A DNA stretch of 64,000 nt from JADGRF01 sp035274465. Lineage in GTDB: Bacteria > Myxococcota_A > Polyangia > Polyangiales > JAFGIB01. Location of the stretch: NCBI GenBank assembly GCA_035274465.1, contig DATEOF010000354.1, forward strand, positions 40,026 to 104,025, in the 5' to 3' direction. Made by a program: the position numbers and the translations under genes. This document shows, piece by piece, positions 17,107-28,407 of this stretch; the first letter of the stretch is position 1; every line of letters begins with the position of its first letter. Under the pieces are notes generated by a model. That model was not told where the DNA came from. It did no database searches and saw nothing but the letters and a program-made list of their open reading frames with translations.

Positions 17107-19338
17107 ATGCCTGCGCGCGCAACCTCGCCCTGGCTGGTCATCGTTTGGCTCTGCGCTTGTAGCAGCACCCCGGCCGCTCCAGTATCGCGTCCGCCGGTGC
17201 AGCCCGCACCCGTTCCGCCGGCCGCGCGCCCGGCCCCGGTCGATGAGCTCGCGCGCCTGAACGCGGAGTTCGCCCAGGCGGGGGTGCAAGAGACGGTCGC
17301 CGGGCTCCGCGTCGAAGATCCCTACCGCACGCTCGAGCAGGACAACGCGCACACCCAGGCCTGGATCGCTGCCCAGACCTCGGCCACCGAAGCCGCGCTG
17401 GCCAAGGCGCGCGACCCGAAGGCTGAAGGCCGGTTGGCCGAGCTGTTGGCGATCGGCCAGCTCGGCAGCGTCCAGCTGGCCGGGGATCGCATCTTCTTCA
17501 GCCTGCGCGAAGGCAGCCGCGAACGCCCCGCGCTCTTCATGCACGACCGCAAGGCAGCGAGCGCGGTCGCGACCGACAAGCCAATCGTCGATCCGCTCGA
17601 CTACGGCCCCAACGCCGCGCTCGACTACGCGATCGCGTCGTACGACGGTGCCTACGTCGCGTTCGGCATCTCGGACAGCGGCGACGAGCGCGCGACGTTG
17701 CGCGTCTACGACGTCCGCTCTGCACGCGTGCTGCCGGATACGATCGCCCACGCCAAGTGGAGCTCGATCGACTGGCTGAACGATGCCAGCGGCTTCTACT
17801 ACACGCGCTATCCGAAGGCCGGCGAGGCCGACTTTAGCGAGCAGCAGCAGGACAGCTACTTCCCGCGCGTGTTCTTCCACCGCCTTGGAACTGATCCCGC
17901 GAGCGACCCGCGCATCTTCTCGGGCGACAGGCCGGTCGACTTCCCGGGCGCCAGCCTGGACGAGACCGATCGCTTCGTGGTCATCAACAACCACCGCTCC
18001 TGGACCGCGTCCGACGTGTGGCTGTGGGATCGCGGCGCCGGCAAGCAGCGCGCGCAGATCCCGGATGCCAAGGCGCTCGCGCCGATCGTGCGCGACCGCG
18101 ACAACACCACGTACGGGCAGGTGCACCAGGGCCAGCTCTACCTGGTGACCGACATCGACGCGCCCAGGAAGCGCGTGGCGCGCGTTCTGCCCGCGCAAGC
18201 CGGTGATCCGGCGCGCTGGCAGACGCTGATCCCCGAGTCCGCGAGCACGCTCGAAGACGTGCTGTTCACGCGCAACTACGTGGTCGTGCACGCCATCGAG
18301 GACGTGCGCTCGAAGCTGCGCGTGTTCGATCTGCAAGGCAAGCCCAGGGGCGAGATCGAGCTGCCGATGGCCGGTCGCGTTGCAGCCATGAGCGGCGCGC
18401 GCGATCGCGACGAGCTGGCGTTCGTCTGGAGCTCGTTCTTCTACCCGCCGACCCTGTTCGTCTACGACATCAAGACGAAGCAGCTGCGCGAGCTGTACCG
18501 CGTGCACAGCAACTTCGACGCCGGCGCCTACGAGCTCGTGCAGCGCAGCGTGCCTTCGCGTGACGGCACGCCGATCAACGTCTACTTCGGGCAGCGCCGC
18601 GGTGCGACGGCCGACGGCAAGGCGCCCGTCTTGATCCGCGGCTACGGCGGCTTCGATGTCTCACTCTTGCCCGAGTTCACGCGTAGCGCGCTCTACTGGC
18701 TGGAGCGCGGCGGCATCTACGCCGAAGCCAACCTGCGGGGCGGCGGCGAGTTCGGTGAGACCTGGCATCGCGCCGGCATGCTCAGCAACAAGCTGAACGT
18801 GTTCGACGACTTCGAGGCGGTGATCCGCTGGTTCAGCAGCAGCGGGCTGTCCAATCCCGCGCGCATCGCCATCACTGGAGGGAGCAACGGCGGCTTGCTG
18901 ATGGGCGCGCTGATCACGCGCGCGCCGGACGCCTTCGCCGCCGCAGCGAGCTACGTGGGCCTGTACGACATGCTGCGTTACCCGCTCTTCCCACCCGCGG
19001 CGCTGTGGATCAGCGAGTATGGCGACCCCAACGACCCAGAGGTCGCGCGCTACCTGCTGGCGTACTCGCCGTATCACAACGTGAAGCCCGGCGTGGCCTA
19101 CCCCGCGGCGCTCATCGAGACGGCCGATCACGATACGCGGGTGTTCTGGGGCCACTCGGCCAAGTTCGCGGCGCGCCTGCAGACGGCGACGCGCGGCCCG
19201 CGCCCGATACATTTCTATATGGAGCGCGCAGTCGGACACGGTCGCGGCACCTCACTCGCCGATGTGGTCAAACGGCAGGCCCGCCAGCTCGCCTTCTTGT
19301 CATTGGCACTCGAACTACCAGTGTTCAGTGCGCAATGA
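17107..19338 (+). CDS. Prolyl-oligopeptidase (S9) family lipoprotein
   Basis: A 743-residue serine peptidase exported as a lipoprotein. The signal MPARATSPWLVIVWLCAC ends in a lipobox with Cys18, followed by a Pro/Val-rich spacer to about residue 45. A seven-bladed beta-propeller (about 60-470) restricts access to the alpha/beta-hydrolase domain. The catalytic triad is visible: Ser593 in 'ITGGSNGGLLMG', the Asp near residue 676 in 'ADHDTRV' and His711 in 'VGHGRG'. S9A enzymes cleave after proline in short peptides; extracytoplasmic location suggests peptide scavenging. The start at 17107 gives a clean signal peptide. It overlaps nothing and is followed by a 326-bp gap. Confidence 0.93.
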   Translation: MPARATSPWLVIVWLCACSSTPAAPVSRPPVQPAPVPPAARPAPVDELARLNAEFAQAGVQETVAGLRVEDPYRTLEQDNAHTQAWIAAQTSATEAALAKARDPKAEGRLAELLAIGQLGSVQLAGDRIFFSLREGSRERPALFMHDRKAASAVATDKPIVDPLDYGPNAALDYAIASYDGAYVAFGISDSGDERATLRVYDVRSARVLPDTIAHAKWSSIDWLNDASGFYYTRYPKAGEADFSEQQQDSYFPRVFFHRLGTDPASDPRIFSGDRPVDFPGASLDETDRFVVINNHRSWTASDVWLWDRGAGKQRAQIPDAKALAPIVRDRDNTTYGQVHQGQLYLVTDIDAPRKRVARVLPAQAGDPARWQTLIPESASTLEDVLFTRNYVVVHAIEDVRSKLRVFDLQGKPRGEIELPMAGRVAAMSGARDRDELAFVWSSFFYPPTLFVYDIKTKQLRELYRVHSNFDAGAYELVQRSVPSRDGTPINVYFGQRRGATADGKAPVLIRGYGGFDVSLLPEFTRSALYWLERGGIYAEANLRGGGEFGETWHRAGMLSNKLNVFDDFEAVIRWFSSSGLSNPARIAITGGSNGGLLMGALITRAPDAFAAAASYVGLYDMLRYPLFPPAALWISEYGDPNDPEVARYLLAYSPYHNVKPGVAYPAALIETADHDTRVFWGHSAKFAARLQTATRGPRPIHFYMERAVGHGRGTSLADVVKRQARQLAFLSLALELPVFSAQ

Positions 19339-19664
19339 GAACGCATTCGGGTCATGCACGCTAACCTCCGATTTCACGACATTTTCCGGCTGTTTCGGAG
19401 ACGCCTACTCGGCCAGCCCTACGTTGATATTCAGGGCGAGGTGGTATACTCCCCTCCCCTGCCTTACCTGCACGGTATTGTGCTTAGCGACTACTCGGCC
19501 TCGGCAGCAAGAGAAGTGCGATCGTGAACTGGTATCATCCGCTTGTTCGCGCGGCTGCGCGTCGTGGACCCGGGTCCAACGCCCCAGCGAGCAGATTATC
19601 CCGCAGCGTCCTCGTCGAGCTGATCGTTATCGGTTCGCCGCGGCGCCTCTGACAGAGTGCAGAC
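19339..19664. other. Intergenic region upstream of sucA
   Basis: No coding sequence with family features was found in these 326 bp. The first 170 bp are less GC-rich than their surroundings and contain the promoter-like element listed separately. No RNA gene or strong hairpin was recognised by eye. Confidence 0.5.
19424..19450 (+). promoter_or_regulatory. Candidate promoter for sucA
   Basis: TTGATA at 19424-19429 and TATACT at 19445-19450 resemble -35 and -10 boxes, in the AT-richest part of the gap. The spacer is 15 nt, shorter than optimal, so the -35 element may be contributed by neighbouring bases. The resulting leader to the sucA ATG would be about 205 nt. Confidence 0.4.
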
Positions 19665-22559
19665 ATGGACTTCGGCATCAACCAAAGTTTGGTGGAGGAG
19701 CTCTACCTCCGATTTCGCGAGAACCCGCGCTCGGTCGATGGCTCCTGGCAAAAGTACTTCGAGCGCTTGTCGCCAGAGGAGCAGGCCAGCCTGCTGCAGA
19801 CAAACGGCGCAGCGGGTGCGCGATTCCTGATAAACGGCAACAACGGTAACGGCGCGAGCAGCAATGGTCATGCGTATGCCGCCAAGGGCAGCAATGGTGC
19901 CGGAAATGGCCATGGCCATGGCGCCGCGCTCACTGCGGAGTACCCGACCACCGCGACCGGAGTCAGCGCGGTCGACGACAGCGAGCTGCAGAAGGACTAC
20001 CAGGAGCGCGTGACCGCGCTGGTCAACGGCTATCGCCTGCGCGGCCACCGCTTCGCGCAGCTCGATCCACTGGGCCTCGACAAGCCGGAGAATAGCGAGC
20101 TGTCGCTGGAACGCTTCGCACTCGACCAGGTGGATCCGAACACGCTGTTCGCCACCGGTAACTTCGCGGGTCCGCCGCAGCTTCCGCTCGGCGAGTTCGT
20201 GCGCCGGCTGCAGGAGACCTATTGCCGCACGATCGGCGTCGAGTATCGCAACATCGAAGAGCCCGAGATCCGCGGCTGGCTGCAAGAGCGCATGGAGTCG
20301 ACGCTCAACCACTGCGACCTCACGCACGATCAGCAAGTGCGCATCCTCTCCAAGCTGATCGACGCCGAGATCTTCGAGCAGTTCCTGCACACGAAGTACG
20401 TCGGCGCCAAGCGCTTCTCGCTGGAAGGCTCGGAGAGCATCATCCCGGCGCTCGAGCTGGCGATCGAGTCCGCGGCCAACTACCGCGTCGAAGAGATCGT
20501 CATCGGCATGGCGCACCGCGGTCGCTTGAACGTGCTCGCCAACGTGATGGAGAAGAGTCTCAAGGAGATCTTCGCCGCGTTCGAGGACGAGAACCCCGAG
20601 CTCTTGATGGGCCGCGGCGACGTCAAATACCACCTGGGCTATTCGTCGGACCGCACGCTGGCCGACGGCCACTCGATCCACCTCACGCTCGCGTTCAACC
20701 CGAGCCACCTCGAGTTCGTGAACCCTGTCGTCGAGGGTCGCGTGCGCGCCAAGCAGGATCGGCGCGGCGACCGCGAGCGGCGCACGGTGCTTCCGCTCTT
20801 GATCCACGGCGACGCGGCGTTCATCGGCCAGGGCGTGGTGGCCGAAACCTTGAACCTCTCGAACCTGCGCGGCTACGCCACGGGCGGCACGCTGCACATC
20901 GTGATCAACAACCAGATCGGCTTCACCACCGTCTGGCAGGACTCGCGCTCGACCCGTTACTGCACCGACATCGCGCGCATGCTGCGTTGCCCGGTGTTCC
21001 ACGTGAACGGCGAGGATCCCGAGGCGGTCGCGCAGGTGGTGCGGCTGTCGATGGACTACCGCCAGCGCTACGGCCGCGACGTGGTGATCGATCTCTACGG
21101 CTACCGCCGCTACGGCCACAACGAGGCCGACGAGCCGCGCTTCACCCAGCCGGTCATGTACGCCGCGGTCGACGCCAAGCCGTCCGTGCGCGAGGTCTAC
21201 GTCAAGCGTCTGGTCGAGGCCGGCAAGTTCACGCAGTCGCAAGCCAACGAGCTCGAGGCGGCGCGCAAGCGCGTGCTCGAGGCGGAGCTCGAGGAAGTTC
21301 GCAAGGCGCCGTTCGTGCCGCCGCAGTACTCGATGCAGGGGCTGTGGGCCGGCTACAAGGGCGGGCCCGACGCCGAGAACAACGACGTCGAGACCAAGGT
21401 CGACAAGGCCAAGCTGCAAGACTTGCTGACGCGCGTGACCGAGGTCCCGAGCGACTTCAACGTGCACCCCAAGCTGAAGCGCTTCCTCGACCAGCGCCGC
21501 GAGCAACGCGACGGCAAGCGTCCGCTCGACTGGGGCACCGCCGAGACGCTGGCGTACGCCTCGCTGGTCTCGGAAGGCACGCCCGTGCGTTTGTCGGGTC
21601 AGGACTCGCGGCGCGGCACGTTCACGCATCGCCACGCGGTGCTGCACGACGAGAAGAACGGCCGGCTGTACACGCCGCTCGCGTATCTGTCGAAGGAGCA
21701 AGGCCGCTTCGAGGTCTGGGATAGCCCGCTCTCCGAAGCCGGCGTGCTTGGCTTCGAGTACGGCTACAGCCTCGATTGCCCCGACGGCTTGATCGTCTGG
21801 GAGGCGCAGTTCGGCGACTTCGCGAACGGCGCGCAGGTGCTGATCGATCAGTTCCTCTCGTCGTCCGAAGACAAGTGGTACCGCCTGAGCGGCCTGGTGC
21901 TGCTCCTGCCGCACGGCTTCGAGGGCCAGGGACCCGAACACAGCAGCGCGCGGCTCGAGCGCTGGCTGACGCTGTGCGCGGAAGACAACCTGCAGGTCTG
22001 CAACCTGACCACGCCCGCGCAGATCTTCCACGCTCTGCGCCGGCAGGTGGTGCGCACGTTCCGCAAACCGCTGATCATCATGTCGCCGAAGAGCTTGCTG
22101 CGTTCGCCGCACGCGATCTCGACGCTCGAAGAGCTCGCGACCGGATCGTTCCAGCGCATCATCCCGGACAGCAGCGAGCTGGACGCGAAGAAGGTCAAGC
22201 GCGTGCTCTTGTGCTCGGGCAAGGTCTACTACGACCTGGTCGCGCGCCGTAACGAGCTGCAGCGCAAAGACGTGGCGATCCTGCGCGTCGAGCAGCTGTA
22301 TCCGCTGCGCAAGGGCGAGCTGGAGCGCATGCTCAAGCCGTATAAAGATGGCACGCAGGTGGTGTGGGTACAGGAAGAGCCATGGAACATGGGGGCCTGG
22401 TACTACATGCAAGCGCGTCTACCCGATCTGCTCGGCAAGCGCTTCACGCTGTCGTCCGTGACCCGCCCCGAGAGCGCAAGTCCGGCAACCGGCTCCACGT
22501 CGGCACACAAACTCGAGCAAGAGCGCTTGATGCAGCGCGCGTTCGCGGGGCTCGACTGA
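19665..22559 (+). CDS. sucA: 2-oxoglutarate dehydrogenase E1 component
   Basis: A 964-residue thiamine-diphosphate enzyme that decarboxylates 2-oxoglutarate and passes the succinyl group to the E2 lipoyl domain. The N-terminus 'SLVEELYLRFRENPRSVDGS' matches the E1 segment that contacts E2. A Gly/Asn/His-rich linker (about 50-85) is unusual in composition. Core motifs include 'IVIGMAHRGRLNVLANV', 'YHLGYSSDR', 'AFNPSHLEFVNPVVEG', 'LIHGDAAFIGQG' and 'RRYGHNEADEPRFTQP', the full set for SucA. Length is normal (about 930-960). Neither sucB (E2) nor lpd (E3) lies in the window. The 2-oxoacid:ferredoxin oxidoreductase genes lie 1.7 kb downstream instead, giving two routes from 2-oxoglutarate in one neighbourhood. 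Confidence 0.97.
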   Translation: MDFGINQSLVEELYLRFRENPRSVDGSWQKYFERLSPEEQASLLQTNGAAGARFLINGNNGNGASSNGHAYAAKGSNGAGNGHGHGAALTAEYPTTATGVSAVDDSELQKDYQERVTALVNGYRLRGHRFAQLDPLGLDKPENSELSLERFALDQVDPNTLFATGNFAGPPQLPLGEFVRRLQETYCRTIGVEYRNIEEPEIRGWLQERMESTLNHCDLTHDQQVRILSKLIDAEIFEQFLHTKYVGAKRFSLEGSESIIPALELAIESAANYRVEEIVIGMAHRGRLNVLANVMEKSLKEIFAAFEDENPELLMGRGDVKYHLGYSSDRTLADGHSIHLTLAFNPSHLEFVNPVVEGRVRAKQDRRGDRERRTVLPLLIHGDAAFIGQGVVAETLNLSNLRGYATGGTLHIVINNQIGFTTVWQDSRSTRYCTDIARMLRCPVFHVNGEDPEAVAQVVRLSMDYRQRYGRDVVIDLYGYRRYGHNEADEPRFTQPVMYAAVDAKPSVREVYVKRLVEAGKFTQSQANELEAARKRVLEAELEEVRKAPFVPPQYSMQGLWAGYKGGPDAENNDVETKVDKAKLQDLLTRVTEVPSDFNVHPKLKRFLDQRREQRDGKRPLDWGTAETLAYASLVSEGTPVRLSGQDSRRGTFTHRHAVLHDEKNGRLYTPLAYLSKEQGRFEVWDSPLSEAGVLGFEYGYSLDCPDGLIVWEAQFGDFANGAQVLIDQFLSSSEDKWYRLSGLVLLLPHGFEGQGPEHSSARLERWLTLCAEDNLQVCNLTTPAQIFHALRRQVVRTFRKPLIIMSPKSLLRSPHAISTLEELATGSFQRIIPDSSELDAKKVKRVLLCSGKVYYDLVARRNELQRKDVAILRVEQLYPLRKGELERMLKPYKDGTQVVWVQEEPWNMGAWYYMQARLPDLLGKRFTLSSVTRPESASPATGSTSAHKLEQERLMQRAFAGLD

Positions 22560-22707
22560 GGCCTGGTGCGCGCTTAAGTCCGAGGTGGCCCTTAAAAACC
22601 GCGCCGTCGCTCAAGATCTCCTGGGCGTCGGCCGAGTGCTCGATCGCTGCGGACCGCTGTGAACGCATGCTGGGTTCCGCCGCCGGAGGGCGTCGGGGGC
22701 GTAACGC

Positions 22708-24084
22708 ATGACAGAAGTTGAGCTTTTGCAGTCCAGGCCCCGTCTCCTCTTCGTAGATGACGATCCAGCTCTGGGCCCGCTGTTTCGGCGGACGGTGAAG
22801 CAGTTCAATTACGATGCGGACATCGCGCGTTGCGGCGATGAAGCACTCGCGCTTGCTCGCAAGCACAGCTACCCCATCGTAATCACGGACCTGATAATGC
22901 CCGACACCGACGGGCTGACGCTGATGGAGCAGATCAGCGCGATCGATCCGCAGACCACGTTCGTGTTGATCACGGGTAGCCACGATCTGCGGCTGCGCGG
23001 CAACACTGCGATCGACAGTCAGATCGCCTCGGTGCTGGTGAAGCCGTGGGACTCCGAGCAGCTGGCCTCCACCCTGCGCCGCGCGCTCGAGCTGCACGAA
23101 CGCCGTCGCTCGTCCTCGCCGGCCCAGAAGGGCACGGTATCGATGATCCCGACCGACATCTTGTTGGTCGAGGACAACCTGGGCGACGCGCACCTGGTGA
23201 AGGCCCACCTGCGCAAGCTGCCGAATGCCCACGTGGTCCACGTCACGCGACTGCGCGACGCCGTGGCGCTGCTGCACGAGCAGCCATTCGACACGATCAT
23301 CACCGACCTCTCCCTACCCGACGCGCGCGGCCTGGATGCGGTGCTGCGGCTGCAGGAAGCCGCGCCCGAGGCCACGGTGGTCGCCCTGACCGCGCTCGAT
23401 GACGAGGCGTTGTCGTTGCAAGTGGTCGAGTGCGGCGCGCAGGACTATCTGGTCAAGGAGCGGGTGGACGCAGCGTCGCTCGCGCGTTGTTTGCGGCACG
23501 CGCGCGAACGCAAGCGCTGCGCGCAGCGGCTGACCGAGCTGGCTCGCAAGGACTCGCTCACGGGCCTGGCCAACCGCAGCGGCTTTCACGATCGCATCAA
23601 CCTGGCCGTGGCGCGAGCCCGCCGCTTGGAGCGGCGGTTCGCCGTGATGTTCCTCGATCTCGATTGCTTCAAGGAGATCAACGACCAGCACGGGCATGAC
23701 GTGGGTGACACCGTGCTGCAAGTGATAGGCACGCGACTCGCCGGCATCGTTCGCCCGTACGACGTGGTGGCGAGGCTCGGCGGCGACGAGTTCGCGGTGT
23801 TACTCGACGACCTGGCCGATACCGGTGAAATCCAGGCACTCGCGGAGCGCATCGCAGGCGTGTTCGTCGAGCCGATCGTGGTGGGAGATGTAAGCCACGA
23901 GCTGACAGCCAGCATGGGCATCGCAGCCTTCCCGGACGCCGGCGACAATCCAGCCGAGCTCCTGCGCTGCGCCGACCAGGCGATGTACGTGGCTAAACGC
24001 CGGGGACGAAACAGGTTTCACGTCTACGTGGCGGATGGCCGGTCGGGTGATACGGACTCGGTTCCGGCGCCGCCTCAAACTTGA
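22708..24084 (+). CDS. REC-REC-GGDEF diguanylate cyclase
   Basis: A 458-residue regulator with two receivers and a cyclase output. REC1 (about 10-130) has its Asp in 'VITDLIMPDTDG'; REC2 (about 148-265) in 'IITDLSLPDARG'. The GGDEF domain starts at 'ARKDSLTGLANRSGFHDR' and has an intact active loop 'ARLGGDEFAVLL'. The inhibitory I-site is also present: 'RPYD' lies five residues before GGDEF, matching RxxD. It should therefore make c-di-GMP and be product-inhibited. The tandem-receiver layout resembles PleD. It sits between sucA and korA on the same strand, but gaps of 148 and 211 bp argue against one tight operon. Confidence 0.95.
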   Translation: MTEVELLQSRPRLLFVDDDPALGPLFRRTVKQFNYDADIARCGDEALALARKHSYPIVITDLIMPDTDGLTLMEQISAIDPQTTFVLITGSHDLRLRGNTAIDSQIASVLVKPWDSEQLASTLRRALELHERRRSSSPAQKGTVSMIPTDILLVEDNLGDAHLVKAHLRKLPNAHVVHVTRLRDAVALLHEQPFDTIITDLSLPDARGLDAVLRLQEAAPEATVVALTALDDEALSLQVVECGAQDYLVKERVDAASLARCLRHARERKRCAQRLTELARKDSLTGLANRSGFHDRINLAVARARRLERRFAVMFLDLDCFKEINDQHGHDVGDTVLQVIGTRLAGIVRPYDVVARLGGDEFAVLLDDLADTGEIQALAERIAGVFVEPIVVGDVSHELTASMGIAAFPDAGDNPAELLRCADQAMYVAKRRGRNRFHVYVADGRSGDTDSVPAPPQT

Positions 24085-24295
24085 GACACAGGGTTAGCTA
24101 GCCTGTTTTCAAGCGCCTGCGTGCACCGCCACGCCACACTCTGCGGTGTGGTAGGGTTGCGGCGGGTGCTGATCGGGTTGGTGTAGTACGCTGCAGTGCC
24201 AGCGAGCGAACAGCTGCCCATGCGCGGCTCGCCGCTTGGCGGACGATGAACGAGCGCCGCGCACATTCGGCGCGAGCCAGGAGACTCAGGTACAC

Positions 24296-26124
<1,829 letters not shown>

Positions 26125-26125
<1 letters not shown>

Positions 26126-27156
26126 TGCGTCTCAACGTCTACCCCGAGTTCAAGCACACTGATCCGAGCACGCAGCAGCGCAAGGACTTCGTCACCGATC
26201 AAGACGTGCGTTGGTGCCCCGGCTGCGGCGACTATTCGATCCTGGCGCAGGTGCAGCGCGTGATGCCTTCGCTCGGTCTGCCGCGCGAGAACTACGTGTT
26301 CGTGAGCGGCATCGGCTGCTCCAGTCGGTTTCCGTACTACATGGAGACCTACGGCGTGCACAGCATCCACGGCCGCGCGCCGGCCATCGCCACCGGCGTC
26401 AAGGCCATGCGGCCCGACCTGCAGGTGTGGGTGATCACCGGCGACGGTGACGCGCTGTCGATCGGCGGCAACCACTTCATCCACGTGTTGCGCCGCAACG
26501 TGGATTTGAAGCTGCTGCTGTTCAACAACCAGATCTACGGCCTGACCAAGGGCCAGTACAGCCCGACCTCGCCGCTCGGCAAGAAGGCCAAGTCCACGCC
26601 GCTCGGCTCGATCGACTACCCGCTCGATCCAGTCAGCGTGGCGCTGGGTGCGAACGCGACCTTCGTGGCGCGCAGCCTCGACGTCGCGGCCAATCACCTG
26701 CAGAACGTGCTCAAGCGTGCCGCGGACCACAAAGGCACGGCCTTCGTCGAGATCTACCAGAACTGCAACATCTTCAACGATGGCGCGTTCGATACGCTGA
26801 CCGCCAAGGAGACCAAGGCCACGCACGTGCTCGAGCTCGAGCACGGCAAGCCGATGCGCTTCGGCAAGGACCGCGAGAAGGGCCTCGCGCTCGGCCCGGG
26901 CATGCGCCCGCGGGTCGTCGATGTCGCCAGCGTGGGCGAGGACGAGCTCCTGGTGCACGACGAGACCAGCGAGGTCTGCGCGCTGCTGCTCAGCCGCTTG
27001 ACCGCACCGGAGTTCCCGACGCCGATCGGCGTGTTCCGCGCGGTGTCGCGGCCGACCTACGATACGCTGATGACGGAACAGCTCGAGCAGGCCCAGAAGT
27101 TCAAGCAGCAAAGCGTGCAGCAACTGCTCGAGGAAGGTCAGTGGACGGTCGAGTGA
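26125..27156 (+). CDS. korB: 2-oxoacid:ferredoxin oxidoreductase beta subunit
   Basis: A 343-residue TPP- and 4Fe-4S-binding subunit. 'VRWCPGCGDYSIL' and 'SGIGCSSRFPYY' supply cluster-binding cysteines. 'IHGRAPAIATGVKAMRPDL' and 'VWVITGDGDALSIGGNH' form the TPP-binding motif (GDGD...N). 'GLTKGQYSPTS' is the usual KorB signature. Start codon overlap with korA implies equal expression of the two subunits. The partner ferredoxin is not encoded here. The C-terminal tail (about 290-343) is Gln/Glu-rich and helical. Confidence 0.94.
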
Positions 27157-27181
27157 GGCTTCTCTCAATGGAGCGTGACGC

Positions 27182-27631
27182 ATGCGTTCTCGCACTGCCC
27201 TCGCGACGGTGAGCTTGCTCGTGTGTGTCGGCGCGGGTAGCTGCGTGCTCGGCAACGACAGCGACCGGCCGGTGCTCGGGGTCAACCCGATCTGGGATGC
27301 GAGCCCAGGCGAGCGCTTCCTCCCCGCCAGCTGCAAGGACGCGGGGGTGGCGTGGATGACCTGGGAGATCCAGGACGAACACGGCAAACGCCTCAAGAAG
27401 TCGGATGGCCTGGAAGGTTGCGCGCCGCTCGACTTCGTGGGCCTGACCCCCGGCACCTACCAGGTCGTGATGCAGGGCTACGACCCGGACGAGGTCAAGC
27501 GCTGGGAGAGCACGTGCGATGACCTGGTACTCGGGCGCTTCGATACGCTCGAGCCGTGCAATGTCGACCAGATCGAACCGGAAGACTCGGGCGAGGGCGC
27601 GGATGCAGGCGTCTCCGACGCAGGTTTGTAG
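27182..27631 (+). CDS. Small lipoprotein, unknown function
   Basis: A 149-residue protein. Residues 1-21 are a lipoprotein signal ending 'LLVCVGAGSC'. The mature part has four further cysteines and a beta-rich segment with 'DFVGLTPGTYQVVMQGYDPD', which looks like an immunoglobulin- or transthyretin-like fold as seen in carboxypeptidase-regulatory-like domains. The tail is acidic (Glu/Asp/Gly/Ala). I do not recognise a family. It follows korB by 25 bp but is probably functionally separate. Confidence 0.8.
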   Translation: MRSRTALATVSLLVCVGAGSCVLGNDSDRPVLGVNPIWDASPGERFLPASCKDAGVAWMTWEIQDEHGKRLKKSDGLEGCAPLDFVGLTPGTYQVVMQGYDPDEVKRWESTCDDLVLGRFDTLEPCNVDQIEPEDSGEGADAGVSDAGL

Positions 27632-27700
27632 CGTTTCTTGGCGGGCTGCGTGCTTGCGTACACGGGACGCGCCTGCTTAGATCCCTACACCGTGTTCTCG

Positions 27701-28390
27701 ATGCCGCCGCTCACACCGCTCGTGAAGAAGTTGATCATCGGGCTGCTCGCGGCGTTCGTGCTCGAGTTGGTCCTGGAGAACTTCCTCAAGATTCCGGTGA
27801 TCACCGCGCTCGCGCTCAACCCGAACACGCTGAGTCCGCTGACGTTGCTGCAGCTGGTCTCGTACGTGGTGATCGAGCCGCCGAACCAGGTGATGTCGAT
27901 GCTGATCGGCCTGCTGTTCATGTGGCTGATCATGTCGCCGTTCGAAGTCACGTTCGGCTCGCGCCACACTTTGGAGCTAATCCTGTGCGGCACGCTGGCT
28001 GCCGCGCTGGCGGTGGTCATCGTCTCGCTGATCGCGCCGGTGCCGGGCTACCTGTTCTTCGGCTCGCACCCGATCGCGTACGCCGGCATGGCCGCGATGA
28101 CGCAGGTCGTGCGCACCGGCCGCATCATGTTCTTCGGCGTGCTGCCGATGACCTCCCAAACCTTGTTGCTGGTACTCGGCGGCCTGGCGCTGCTGCAGTT
28201 CCTCGCCACCAAGGACCATCTCATGCTCGTGGGCTCGTTGGGCGCAATGGCCGCGGGTATCGGCTACGTCCGCTACATGGCCCGCGCACCGCGGCCCCCT
28301 CGCGGCAAACGCTCTGCCCCACCTCGCTTCCGCGTGCTGCGCGGTGGCGGTGGCGAGAGCGACGGCGACCGTCCGAAGTGGCTCAACTAG
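27701..28390 (+). CDS. Rhomboid-like membrane protein lacking the catalytic serine motif
   Basis: A 229-residue protein with about six hydrophobic helices and a basic, Gly/Arg-rich cytoplasmic tail (from about 185). The order of features resembles rhomboids: 'LTLLQLVSYVVIEPPN' at the first loop, then 'LFMWLIMSPFEVTFGSRHTL' matching the 'lw.fG..vE..lG' block. Where an active rhomboid has GxSG, this protein reads 'GSHPIAYAGMAAM', and the usual HxxxN before it is absent. It is thus best seen as an inactive rhomboid relative (compare TMEM115/DUF1751-type proteins). ATG 27701 starts just before the first helix; a GTG at 27692 is also possible. The next gene starts 17 bp downstream. Confidence 0.75.
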   Translation: MPPLTPLVKKLIIGLLAAFVLELVLENFLKIPVITALALNPNTLSPLTLLQLVSYVVIEPPNQVMSMLIGLLFMWLIMSPFEVTFGSRHTLELILCGTLAAALAVVIVSLIAPVPGYLFFGSHPIAYAGMAAMTQVVRTGRIMFFGVLPMTSQTLLLVLGGLALLQFLATKDHLMLVGSLGAMAAGIGYVRYMARAPRPPRGKRSAPPRFRVLRGGGGESDGDRPKWLN

Positions 28391-28407
28391 GGACAGGCAT
28401 ACTGCCC

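Noticed and set aside
19596..22412. A 938-codon open frame on the minus strand opposite sucA
   Set aside because: sucA is complete and conserved on the plus strand; the antisense frame has His/Asp/Arg/Leu-rich composition typical of GC-rich shadows and no family motif.
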